Assembly: GCF_013307245.1 (NCBI RefSeq)
Contig: NZ_CP028941.1
Location: forward strand, 1,240,001-1,304,000
Direction: 5' to 3'
Source: Polynucleobacter antarcticus
GTDB lineage: Bacteria; Pseudomonadota; Gammaproteobacteria; Burkholderiales; Burkholderiaceae
DNA: 64,000 nt
The notes beneath the pieces are model-generated. The model saw only the letters and a list, made by a program, of their open reading frames with translations. It made no database searches and was not told the DNA's origin. Position 1 is the first letter of the stretch. Each line of letters opens with the position of its first letter. The position numbers were made by a program, and so were the translations under genes. This document shows, in pieces, positions 1 to 7,969 of this stretch.

Positions 1-274
1 ATTTCACTTCCTTGACCTGAATCACTTTTTGCTTGAGCTTTGCCTCATGCAAACGTTTGGCTTCTTGGTACTTGAATTTACCGAAGTCCATAATCCGGAC
101 CACAGGTGGCACAGCAGTGGGAGCAATTTCAACCAAATCGGTTTCTTTCTCTTCTGCTAATGCCAAGGCTTCACTCAAACTAACTACACCGATGGGTTCT
201 CCATCCAGTCCAACCAGACGCACTTCAGGAGCAGTAATCTCCCGATTTATGCGCTGCGATTTATCAGTAGCGAT
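1..274 (-). CDS. infC: Translation initiation factor IF-3, partial (3' end beyond window)
   Basis: IF-3 binds the 30S subunit, prevents premature 50S joining and proofreads initiator tRNA and start codon. About 91 N-terminal residues are present: the IF-3 N-domain ([12 protein letters not shown], then [13 protein letters not shown]) and the start of the linker helix ([12 protein letters not shown]). The gene runs off base 1. There is no ATG/GTG/TTG in frame between the upstream stop and the conserved N-terminus. The best start is ATC at 274-272, preceded by AAAGGA with a 9-nt spacer; an in-frame ATT lies at 283-281 but abuts the Shine-Dalgarno. A rare AUU/AUC start is the known hallmark of infC and underlies its autoregulation. 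It lies 42 bp after thrS, the classical thrS-infC order. Identity is near certain; the exact start is less so. Confidence 0.93.
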   Translation of the reverse strand, partial: MATDKSQRINREITAPEVRLVGLDGEPIGVVSLSEALALAEEKETDLVEIAPTAVPPVVRIMDFGKFKYQEAKRLHEAKLKQKVIQVKEVK

Positions 275-316
275 CTTCTTAATTCCTTTAAAAAAACAAT
301 CAAAACCATTCCACCC

Positions 317-2239
317 CTAGCTAGGCTCGGGTCCGACTTTCTGAGAAATATCCTGTTGGAGTCGGGCAACGAAGGCATCAATAGGCATTACACCTAAATC
401 TACTCCGCCACGGGCACGAACGGCCACAGTATTACTTTCAGCCTCTTTGTCGCCCACTACGAGCAAAAAAGGGATCTTCTGTAATGCATGCTCGCGTATT
501 TTATACGTAATTTTCTCATTCCGCAAATCAGATTCAACCCTAAACCCTTGTTTTTTCAGCAATTGCTGGACTTTCTGTGCGTACGCAGCAGAATTACCGG
601 AGATATTCAGGACTACAGCCTGGGTCGGAGCCAGCCAAACTGGCATATTGCCCGCATGATTTTCAATCAAAATACCAATAAATCGCTCTAAAGAGCCCAC
701 AATGGCTCTGTGTAACATCACAGGGGTCTTGCGAGTGTTCTCTTCGGTGACATATTCCGCACCTAGACGGGCTGGCATGGAGAAATCCACCTGAATGGTG
801 CCGCACTGCCAAGTACGTCCAATGGAGTCTTTAAGGTGATATTCAATCTTGGGGCCATAAAAAGCCCCCTCGCCTGGTAATTCTTCCCACTCTTGTCCAG
901 ATGCAGTTAAAGCACCACGTAAAGCTGCCTCCGCTTTATCCCAAATCGCATCATCACCAACCCGCTTAGCTGGGCGCAAGGCTAATTTCACAGCTACTTC
1001 AGTAAAGCCGAAATCCTGATACACGGCACGAACTGCTTTATCAAAAGCAGCTACTTCAGACTGAATTTGATCTTCAGTACAGAAAATATGGCCATCATCT
1101 TGCGTAAAACCACGCACCCGCATTAGTCCGTGCAAGGAGCCTGAGGGCTCATTGCGGTGGCACTGACCAAATTCACCGTAACGCAACGGTAACTCACGAT
1201 AGCTGTGTAAACCAGAGTTAAATATTTGAACGTGTCCTGGGCAATTCATCGGCTTTAAGGCATAAGCGCGATTCTCTGACTCCGTTGTAAACATGTTTTC
1301 TTTATAGTTATCCCAGTGGCCTGATTTTTCCCAGAGACCGCGATCCAGAATCTGGGGAGCCTTCACTTCTTGATAGCCCTCTTGCTGATACACGCGACGC
1401 ATGTATTGCTCTACCTCTTGCCAGATCGACCAGCCTTTGGGATGCCAAAATATTAAGCCAGGTGCTTCAGGCTGAAAATGAAATAAATCCAGGAACTTAC
1501 CTAGGCGACGATGATCGCGCTTCTCTGCCTCTTCCAACATATGCAAATGGGCATCCTGGTCTTCTTTTCTGAGCCAGGCAGTTCCATAAATCCGCTGCAG
1601 CATCTCGTTCTTACTATCGCCCCGCCAATAAGCGCCAGCAACACTCAGCAACTTAAATACTTTGAGCTTACCGGTGGATGGGACATGAGGACCACGACAC
1701 AAATCGGTGAACTTTCCCTCTGCATAAAGCGAAACATCCTCACCCTGAGGAATGCTGGCAATGATTTCAGCTTTGTAATGCTCGCCTTGATCTTTAAAAT
1801 ACTGCACTGCTGCATCCCGTGGCATTACTGTTCGAATGACTGGCTCATCTTTTTTAGCCAGCTCAGTCATTTTCTTTTCTAGCGCAACCAAATCGTCAGG
1901 CGTGAATGGCCGATGGAAAGAAAAGTCATAATAAAAACCGTTTTCAATCACAGGGCCAATGGTGACTTGGGCTTCTGGAAATAGCTCTTTAACAGCATAT
2001 GCAAGTAGATGCGCAGTGGAGTGACGCACTATCTCTAATGCTTCGGGGCTTTTATCAGTAATGATGGATAGTTGACTATCTTTATCGATCACATAACTGG
2101 CATCGACTATCTTGCCGTCTATGATGCCGCCTAAGGCAGCCTTAGCAAGACCGCTACCAATATTTTGGGCGACATCCATGATGCGAACGGGAGCATCAAA
2201 CTCACGTTTAGATCCATCTGGCAGAGTAACTACAAGCAT
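317..2239 (-). CDS. thrS: Threonine--tRNA ligase
   Basis: Cytoplasmic class II aminoacyl-tRNA synthetase charging tRNA-Thr. At 640 residues it matches the usual full-length bacterial form. Domains in order: N-terminal TGS domain (about 1-62), the editing domain with H73-x3-H77 (HSTAH) and a Cys near 182 in TDLCRGPH that deacylates Ser-tRNA-Thr, the class II catalytic core (about 245-535) with the zinc-ligand Cys in KPMNCPGH and motif 2 around [11 protein letters not shown], and the C-terminal anticodon-binding domain starting near PVWLAPTQ. The ATG is preceded by a GGAG Shine-Dalgarno. Upstream lie a terminator hairpin and tRNA-Val, so little room exists for a dedicated promoter; infC follows by 42 bp. 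Identity is secure. Confidence 0.98.
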   Translation of the reverse strand: MLVVTLPDGSKREFDAPVRIMDVAQNIGSGLAKAALGGIIDGKIVDASYVIDKDSQLSIITDKSPEALEIVRHSTAHLLAYAVKELFPEAQVTIGPVIENGFYYDFSFHRPFTPDDLVALEKKMTELAKKDEPVIRTVMPRDAAVQYFKDQGEHYKAEIIASIPQGEDVSLYAEGKFTDLCRGPHVPSTGKLKVFKLLSVAGAYWRGDSKNEMLQRIYGTAWLRKEDQDAHLHMLEEAEKRDHRRLGKFLDLFHFQPEAPGLIFWHPKGWSIWQEVEQYMRRVYQQEGYQEVKAPQILDRGLWEKSGHWDNYKENMFTTESENRAYALKPMNCPGHVQIFNSGLHSYRELPLRYGEFGQCHRNEPSGSLHGLMRVRGFTQDDGHIFCTEDQIQSEVAAFDKAVRAVYQDFGFTEVAVKLALRPAKRVGDDAIWDKAEAALRGALTASGQEWEELPGEGAFYGPKIEYHLKDSIGRTWQCGTIQVDFSMPARLGAEYVTEENTRKTPVMLHRAIVGSLERFIGILIENHAGNMPVWLAPTQAVVLNISGNSAAYAQKVQQLLKKQGFRVESDLRNEKITYKIREHALQKIPFLLVVGDKEAESNTVAVRARGGVDLGVMPIDAFVARLQQDISQKVGPEPS

Positions 2240-2265
2240 GACAACTCCATCTTATTTACTAACCA

Positions 2266-2303
2266 AAAGAAAGCGCGGTAGCATTTCCGCAACCGCGCTC
2301 TTT
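2266..2303 (-). terminator. Terminator/attenuator hairpin between tRNA-Val and thrS
   Basis: On the minus strand AGCGCGGT (2299-2292) pairs perfectly with ACCGCGCT (2279-2272) across a 12-nt loop, followed by TTCTTTT. It lies 20 bp after the tRNA CCA end and 27 bp before the thrS start codon, so it either ends the tRNA transcript or limits read-through into thrS. Confidence 0.75.
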
Positions 2304-2318
2304 TGGGTCTTTATTCGT

Positions 2319-2395
2319 TGGTAGGCTCGATTGGACTCGAACCAACGACCCCCACCATGTCAAGGTGGTGCTCTAACCAGCTGAGCTACGAGCCT
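2319..2395 (-). tRNA. tRNA-Val (anticodon GAC), CCA encoded
   Basis: A 77-nt cloverleaf read on the minus strand. The acceptor stem AGGCTCG pairs with CGAGCCT, followed by discriminator A and an encoded CCA. The D arm is GCTCAGCTGGTTAGAGC. The anticodon stem CCACC/GGTGG encloses loop TTGACAT, giving anticodon GAC (Val, GUC/GUU). The T arm contains GGTTCGAGTCC. It begins 18 bp after the relA stop and is followed by its own hairpin terminator. Confidence 0.97.
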
Positions 2396-2413
2396 ATATC
2401 GCCATAGAGTTTA

Positions 2414-4474
2414 TCACCGGCGGCGTACCTGAGTGACACCTTTGACTTCTTCTAGTCCATTTTGAACCAGCCTAAGGGCCTCAGAGTCTTTAATTTCAAC
2501 CGTTAATAGGATTTGAGTTAGACCTTTTTTTGCTGACTTACGCAAATCCACCACATGGACACCTTGTCTTGTCAAAATCTCAAAAAGCTCTCGCATGAGC
2601 TCTGGACGATCAATACCCGTAACTGCCAAATCCGCTGGAAAAACCCGTTTTAGATCATTTGCAGATGAACTTTGATCGGAGGCTGCATTCCAAGCCGTCT
2701 GAATCACACGCTCAGGTGCTCTTTCTAATAAGCCCCTAAAGGTTTTACAAGAGCGGCGATGAATCGATACCCCACGACCTTGCGTCACAAAACCAGCGAT
2801 TGCATCTGGTGGGACAGGACGGCAACAACGTGCCAACTGGGTCATCAAGGAATCCACCCCCACCACCAATACATCGCTTGCCTGACCATGCTTGCGAGCG
2901 CTTTGTTTAATAACGATCTCAGGAGTCGGTGGACTTACCTTAGCCTCGATCTTCGGCTCTACTTTTGAATCTAGTGACTTAGAGCCAGAACCGGCTTCTT
3001 CGTCATCAAGCGCATTAAACCAAGTACGCACCCGAGTCCGCGCTCGTTGCGAGCGTATGTAATGGTGATTGGGGCTAATCCAGTCTCGCGATGGACCGCC
3101 ATGTTTGACGCTAATAATTTCAATGGTTTGACCATTTTGTAATGCCGTATCCAAGGGAACCATCGACCCATTCACGCGAGCCCCACGGCAACGATGCCCC
3201 AGATCGGTATGCACCGCATAAGCAAAATCAATGGGGGATGACCCCTTCTCTAAGGAGATTACTTTTCCTAAGGGAGTGAGAACATAAATGTGATCATCAA
3301 TCTCATGATGCTTGAGCTGCTCCCAAGCATCCTCCTTCCAGGAGATCAATTGCCTTGCCCAAGCGATTTGGCGCTCATAGGTAACAGCGGCACTATGTGT
3401 ACCCGTTTGACGACCACTGTTTGCATTGTCTAGATCTGGACTTACAGAGGATTTACTGGGCTTTGACAGTTCTACTGCACCAACGTAGGCACCTTCTTTG
3501 TAACGCCAGTGTGCGGCAAGCCCATACTCTGCTTGTTGATGCATTTCCTGCGTACGCACCTGAATCTCAAATGCGATTCCATCATCATTCATCACCACGG
3601 TATGCAATGATTGATAACCATTGGGCTTTGGTCTTGCGATGTAGTCATCAAACTCACGTGGCACAGGCTGCCATACGTTATGCACTAAACCCAAAATAGC
3701 GTAACATGACTTAACGTCTTCTACTAATACCCTAAATGCCCTGACGTCATAAAGATTCGCAAAGTCTAAAGATTTGCCTTGCATCTTTTTCCAGATGCTG
3801 TAGATGTGCTTTGGGCGACCTTGAACTTCACCCACAATCCGTGCGCCATGTAACTCCTCTTTGAGCTGCTGCACAATGTGCTCAATAAATGATTCACGCT
3901 CAACGCGTTTACCATCGAGCATCTGGGCAATGTCACGATAGATATCGGGCGATAGAATGCGGAAGGCTAAATCTTCCATCTCCCATTTCATCTGCCAAAT
4001 TCCCAAGCGATTTGCTAAGGCGGCATCAATCGTTAAAATTTCTTGCGCCCACGATGGCGGCATCGATATATTTTCTTGCGTTACCCAATGCAAAGTCTGT
4101 AGGCGAGAAGCAAGATAAATGAGGACGACGCGCAAATCATTACCAAAAGCGAGCAACATCTTTCTGAGCATTTCTTCTTGCCCCACTACGCTAGGACTAC
4201 CATCATTGCGGATTAATTTTGCTTGGGCTTGCCTCAAGCTACGATAACCAATCAATAGTCTAGCTGGCTCTTCACCAATTAACTTAATAAGGGCTTCTTT
4301 GCCATGGGTACGAGCGATATTACTTGCAGCAGTTAAAGTAGCCTCATCTAGATGCAAAGACTGAAGAATTTGTAGAGTGCCAGCAGCATGATTGTCAGCC
4401 GGCTCACCATACCATCCATCTACGACAGTAAATTTTGCATTTAGGTTTGCAGAAATTTTTTCAGTATTTGCCAT
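2414..4474 (-). CDS. relA: GTP pyrophosphokinase RelA ((p)ppGpp synthetase)
   Basis: Long RelA/SpoT homologue that makes (p)ppGpp from GTP/GDP and ATP on stalled ribosomes. Domain order: an N-terminal region corresponding to the HD hydrolase domain but lacking a recognisable HD/ED metal-binding motif (about 1-190); the synthetase domain with GRPKHIYSIWKKM and PKPNGYQSLHT; TGS (IYVLTPLGKVISLEKG); the conserved-cysteine region (ARCCRPVPPD); and a C-terminal ACT domain. The residues EFDD (about 274-277) match the acidic ExDD signature of monofunctional RelA rather than the RxKD of bifunctional SpoT/Rel. Both features point to synthesis only. The start chosen is ATG at 4474; an in-frame TTG lies two codons upstream. 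It follows the CDF-hydrolase gene by 15 bp, so the two are probably co-transcribed. Confidence 0.93.
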   Translation of the reverse strand: MANTEKISANLNAKFTVVDGWYGEPADNHAAGTLQILQSLHLDEATLTAASNIARTHGKEALIKLIGEEPARLLIGYRSLRQAQAKLIRNDGSPSVVGQEEMLRKMLLAFGNDLRVVLIYLASRLQTLHWVTQENISMPPSWAQEILTIDAALANRLGIWQMKWEMEDLAFRILSPDIYRDIAQMLDGKRVERESFIEHIVQQLKEELHGARIVGEVQGRPKHIYSIWKKMQGKSLDFANLYDVRAFRVLVEDVKSCYAILGLVHNVWQPVPREFDDYIARPKPNGYQSLHTVVMNDDGIAFEIQVRTQEMHQQAEYGLAAHWRYKEGAYVGAVELSKPSKSSVSPDLDNANSGRQTGTHSAAVTYERQIAWARQLISWKEDAWEQLKHHEIDDHIYVLTPLGKVISLEKGSSPIDFAYAVHTDLGHRCRGARVNGSMVPLDTALQNGQTIEIISVKHGGPSRDWISPNHHYIRSQRARTRVRTWFNALDDEEAGSGSKSLDSKVEPKIEAKVSPPTPEIVIKQSARKHGQASDVLVVGVDSLMTQLARCCRPVPPDAIAGFVTQGRGVSIHRRSCKTFRGLLERAPERVIQTAWNAASDQSSSANDLKRVFPADLAVTGIDRPELMRELFEILTRQGVHVVDLRKSAKKGLTQILLTVEIKDSEALRLVQNGLEEVKGVTQVRRR

Positions 4475-4489
4475 GAGCAAGCACCGTTC

Positions 4490-6340
4490 TTAACTGAAGA
4501 ATTCTTTAGCTAAGGCGATCTGTTCTGCTTTGACAAAAGCAGGTGCATGCCCTACACCCGGAATTTCAATACTGCGAATATAGGGGTTGACTCTACACAT
4601 CTCTGCAACCGTATTGGCTGACAACAAATCAGAATCGCCACCACGCACAATCAACATAGGAATATGAATTTTTTTAAAGACATGCCACATTGCCATCTCA
4701 CCCACTTTCGCCATCACCGGATTAACTGAGGCAAAAGGCACTGAGATATCAGGGTCATAATGCATTACCCACATCCCTTCTTTTTGAACCAGCATCGGAC
4801 CGTTATAAATTTCCCATTCTTCTGGCGTATGGGAGCCGAAGGATGCACAGATTTGATTGAGGCGATTGAGCGCATCGGCGCGATCAGCAAAAGCAAAAGG
4901 TTGGCCAACATAAGAACCTAAACGCTGAATTGCTTCGGGCTCAATTTTCGGGCCCACATCATTAATCAACATACGGCGAATTGGGCTGTGAGGCATAGAG
5001 GCATACACCATTCCTATTAAACCGCCCATAGAGGTGCCAAACCAATCCACTTGAGTGACACCTAATTGCTGGACAAGGGCAGCCATATCAGCAACATATT
5101 GAGGAACAGCGTAAAGCATCGGATTAGGTAAGTGATCAGAATCTCCCCGGCCTACTACATCAGGACATACGACGTAATAGTCCCGGCTCAAAGTCTCTGC
5201 AAGGGTTTTAAAATCACTGCCACGACGAGTGAGGCCATGCACGCAAACAAGCACTTTAGGATTGTGTGGATTTCCCCAGGCGTGATAGGCCATACGATGC
5301 GAGCCATCGCTACTCGAGCAAGTTACATAAAAAGTATCGCCTTGATGAATGACGTCAGATTCCTTGGCTTGAGTAGTTTCTTTATGTTCATTGGGTGAAT
5401 GAGTTTCTTTTAACTCGTCATGCGTATGCGTAGGTGCCTTCCCAATCTCCTCGGGTTGGAGAGTCACGTGATCGATACCATGCTTGTCCAATAACAGTGT
5501 ATTGATACGCGACATAATGTGAGGCCACTCAGATAGGTCCGCAATTTCAATATGGCCAATCAGCGCTGGAAAACTGGGGGACATTTCCCAAACATGCAAA
5601 TCATGCACTGCTAAAACACCCGGTACCTTTTTGAGATCATCGCCAACTGCAAGATAGTCAATATGAAGAGGCACACCCTCCATCAAAAAATGATAAGACT
5701 CTTTCAAGATAGAAAAGGTAGACTTTAAAATTAATAAAGAAACAAATATGGAGAGCAAGGCATCAATCGGCATCCAGCCTGTCATCTGAATTACCACGCC
5801 CGCTACGAGTGCTCCAACCGAGCCTAAGAGATCCCCCATGACATGTACTAAAGCTGCGCGGGTATTGACACTCTTTTTATCTCGCGATAGCACCCATGCC
5901 ACGATGAGATTGATCAATAAACCCAGTGCTGCCACTACCGTTACTGTTATTCCATCGACATGGTGGGGCGTATTAAAACGCGTTAATGCTTCACCAATAA
6001 TCCAAGCAACTAGACCCAACATCACAATGCCATTGACAAAAGCAGCTAACGCTTCTGCACGACCAAAGCCAAAAGAATGTTTTGCTGATGGTGGACGTCT
6101 AGAAATGATTTGGGCCAGAAGTGCCAGACCTAGAGCAGCGGCATCAGTTGCCATATGCCCTGCATCGGACATGAGGGCAAGTGAGCCAGAGAAATATCCC
6201 GCTGTGACCTCTACTCCGGCAAAACCAAGAGTGAGGACTAATGCAATCAGTAATAGATTTTGATTAGAAACTTCTTTACGATGAGAATGCTTTGCATCAC
6301 CCTGCTTATGGGCGTGAAAAGAATGGGTGGGATCGGTCAT
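4490..6340 (-). CDS. CDF-family cation efflux transporter fused to an alpha/beta hydrolase
   Basis: A single 616-residue frame joins two proteins normally encoded separately. Residues 1-~300 form a cation diffusion facilitator: a His-rich N-terminus, about six membrane helices, metal-site pairs D59/H62/D66 (SDAGHMATD) and H166/D170 (HVMGD), and a cytoplasmic C-terminal ferredoxin-like domain (GVLAVHDLHVWEMS). The family exports Zn, Co or related divalent metals by proton antiport. A His-rich linker (about 300-335, HTHDELKETHSPNEHK) leads to an alpha/beta hydrolase (about 345-616) with HG oxyanion motif, nucleophile elbow GTSMGG (S437), acid D569 or D571, and H598. The hydrolase would sit on the cytoplasmic side. 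Its substrate is unknown. relA follows by 15 bp. The domain assignments are firm; the functional link between the halves is unknown. Confidence 0.9.
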   Translation of the reverse strand: MTDPTHSFHAHKQGDAKHSHRKEVSNQNLLLIALVLTLGFAGVEVTAGYFSGSLALMSDAGHMATDAAALGLALLAQIISRRPPSAKHSFGFGRAEALAAFVNGIVMLGLVAWIIGEALTRFNTPHHVDGITVTVVAALGLLINLIVAWVLSRDKKSVNTRAALVHVMGDLLGSVGALVAGVVIQMTGWMPIDALLSIFVSLLILKSTFSILKESYHFLMEGVPLHIDYLAVGDDLKKVPGVLAVHDLHVWEMSPSFPALIGHIEIADLSEWPHIMSRINTLLLDKHGIDHVTLQPEEIGKAPTHTHDELKETHSPNEHKETTQAKESDVIHQGDTFYVTCSSSDGSHRMAYHAWGNPHNPKVLVCVHGLTRRGSDFKTLAETLSRDYYVVCPDVVGRGDSDHLPNPMLYAVPQYVADMAALVQQLGVTQVDWFGTSMGGLIGMVYASMPHSPIRRMLINDVGPKIEPEAIQRLGSYVGQPFAFADRADALNRLNQICASFGSHTPEEWEIYNGPMLVQKEGMWVMHYDPDISVPFASVNPVMAKVGEMAMWHVFKKIHIPMLIVRGGDSDLLSANTVAEMCRVNPYIRSIEIPGVGHAPAFVKAEQIALAKEFFS

Positions 6341-6382
6341 GATGATCCCATTATTTCACTATTCCACTATTTACTAAAAATC

Positions 6383-7033
6383 TTAGATACCCGATGTATC
6401 CACAGGGGCACCAGTCTTCGCCACCACTTCCTCTTTGGTCACGCCAAGGGCTAACTCTATTAGCTTCAAACCTTGAGGTGTGATGTCGAGTACACAGAGG
6501 TCCGTAATAATTCGGCTGATGACACCAACCCCAGTAAGCGGTAAAGTGCATTTAGGCAATATTTTGATTTCTTCAGTGCCGTCTTTTTTCTTCGCAACGT
6601 GCTCCATTAAAACAACCACGTGCTTGACGCCACCAACCAAATCCATAGCACCACCCATACCCTTGACCATTTTTCCTGGAATCATCCAGTTGGCCAAATC
6701 CCCATGCTCACTAACTTGCATAGCGCCTAAGATAGCAATATTAATTTTTCCACCTCGAATCATTCCAAAAGAATCTGCAGACGAAAAGATTGCGGACCCA
6801 GGTAAAGTCGTTACGGTTTGCTTACCAGCATTGACTAAATCAGCATCAATTGTGGCTTCAGTGGGAAATGCACCAATACCGAGTAATCCATTCTCAGATT
6901 GAAGCCATACTTCCATATCTTTGGGGACATGATTGGCAACCAGAGTGGGCATACCAATGCCGAGGTTGACGTAGTAACCATCCTTTAATTCTTTAGCGGC
7001 ACGGGCCGCCATCTCATCTCTATTCCAAGGCAT
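6383..7033 (-). CDS. scoB: 3-oxoacid CoA-transferase subunit B
   Basis: Beta subunit of a family I CoA-transferase of the succinyl-CoA:3-ketoacid type, moving CoA between succinyl-CoA and a 3-oxoacid such as acetoacetate. At 216 residues it has the usual subunit B length. It shows the N-terminal [15 protein letters not shown] segment and the conserved SENGLLGIG loop, whose Glu forms the covalent glutamyl-CoA intermediate. It starts 34 bp after scoA ends, so the two are one operon. The 3-oxoadipate CoA-transferase (PcaJ) is the close alternative; no other pca gene adjoins, which favours acetoacetate or a related 3-ketoacid. Confidence 0.9.
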   Translation of the reverse strand: MPWNRDEMAARAAKELKDGYYVNLGIGMPTLVANHVPKDMEVWLQSENGLLGIGAFPTEATIDADLVNAGKQTVTTLPGSAIFSSADSFGMIRGGKINIAILGAMQVSEHGDLANWMIPGKMVKGMGGAMDLVGGVKHVVVLMEHVAKKKDGTEEIKILPKCTLPLTGVGVISRIITDLCVLDITPQGLKLIELALGVTKEEVVAKTGAPVDTSGI

Positions 7034-7067
7034 ATCGATCTTTCCGTTACTCTTATATGTTAATTAT

Positions 7068-7766
7068 TTAGGCTGCTGATAAGGTGCGTTGTTCAATACG
7101 CTTTTCTGGTGTAGTGTTTAACACTAGACGGTGTACATAAATCCCTGGTGTATGAATCTCATCTGGATCTAATTGACCGTTCTCAACAATCTCCTCTACT
7201 TCAGCAACGGTAATTTTTCCTGCCATTGCTACCACTGGATTAAAGTTTCGGGCAGTCAGGCGATAGATCAAATTCCCTGAACGATCGGCCTTCCACGCCT
7301 TTACTAAAGAAACATCAGAAACAATGGCGCGCTCCATGATGTATCGCTCACCATCAAATTCTTTTACTTCTTTACCTTCGGCAACGAGCGTGCCAACACC
7401 GGTTTTAGTATAAAAAGCGGGGATACCACAACCACCAGCACGTAATTTCTCAGCTAAAGTACCTTGGGGGGTAAATTCCAACTCCAGCTCACCTGCTAAA
7501 TATTGACGTTCAAATTCTTTATTTTCGCCAACATAAGAAGCAACCATCTTCTTGACCTGTCTAGAATTGAGCAAGAGACCCAAACCAAAGCCATCTACCC
7601 CTGCATTATTAGAAACTGCAGTCAGATTTTGTACATTCAGATCCTTAACAGCCTGAATGAGGGCCTCAGGAATACCGCAAAGACCAAAACCGCCTACGGC
7701 AATCTTTTGATCATCCTTCAAGATGTCCCGAAGTGCATCGAGTGCTGATGGATAAATTTTATTCAT
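7068..7766 (-). CDS. scoA: 3-oxoacid CoA-transferase subunit A
   Basis: Alpha subunit (232 residues) of the heteromeric CoA-transferase encoded with the downstream scoB. The glycine-rich CoA-binding motif [10 protein letters not shown] appears near residue 25, followed by the family segments [25 protein letters not shown] and VAEVEEIVE. The likely role is activation of acetoacetate with succinyl-CoA as donor in ketone-body or polyhydroxybutyrate turnover, though PcaI-type 3-oxoadipate activity cannot be excluded from sequence. It is divergent from the ETF-ubiquinone oxidoreductase gene across a 203-bp intergenic region that carries a promoter-like element with an internal palindrome. Confidence 0.9.
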   Translation of the reverse strand: MNKIYPSALDALRDILKDDQKIAVGGFGLCGIPEALIQAVKDLNVQNLTAVSNNAGVDGFGLGLLLNSRQVKKMVASYVGENKEFERQYLAGELELEFTPQGTLAEKLRAGGCGIPAFYTKTGVGTLVAEGKEVKEFDGERYIMERAIVSDVSLVKAWKADRSGNLIYRLTARNFNPVVAMAGKITVAEVEEIVENGQLDPDEIHTPGIYVHRLVLNTTPEKRIEQRTLSAA

Positions 7767-7814
7767 GTTTGATCCTTATATTGCGCAAAAATTACTAAAT
7801 GAGTGAATATATCT

Positions 7815-7842
7815 ATCATAACGCTTTAGTCTAAAGAGCCAA
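7815..7842 (-). promoter_or_regulatory. Putative scoAB promoter with palindrome in the spacer
   Basis: Reading the minus strand, TTGGCT (7842-7837) and TATGAT (7820-7815) are separated by 16 bp and resemble sigma-70 -35/-10 elements. The spacer contains the perfect inverted repeat CTTTAG-A-CTAAAG (7836-7824 on the minus strand), suggesting an operator. The site is about 50 bp upstream of the scoA start. The elements are read by eye and no regulator is identified. Confidence 0.4.
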
Positions 7843-7969
7843 TTAGACTGCGGCAAGTCTCCTTAATTATCGACTTGGAACTACACTTATAGGGTCGGTA
7901 AACAAGAATCTGGGAAATAGATGGAATCTACCCCTAGCGCCCTATTGAAAGAAATATTGGAGAAATGAA

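Noticed and set aside
33..320. Plus-strand open frame over the infC region
   Set aside because: It is the antisense of infC, whose minus-strand translation gives clear IF-3 motifs.
1511..1882. 123-codon plus-strand frame within thrS
   Set aside because: Lies wholly antisense to the conserved thrS catalytic region; composition is that of a shadow frame.
5838..6263. 141-codon plus-strand frame opposite the CDF gene
   Set aside because: Antisense to the CDF membrane domain, with no Shine-Dalgarno and no recognisable motif.
6480..6902. 140-codon plus-strand frame opposite scoB
   Set aside because: Shadow of scoB; the minus strand has the SENGLLGIG active-site motif.
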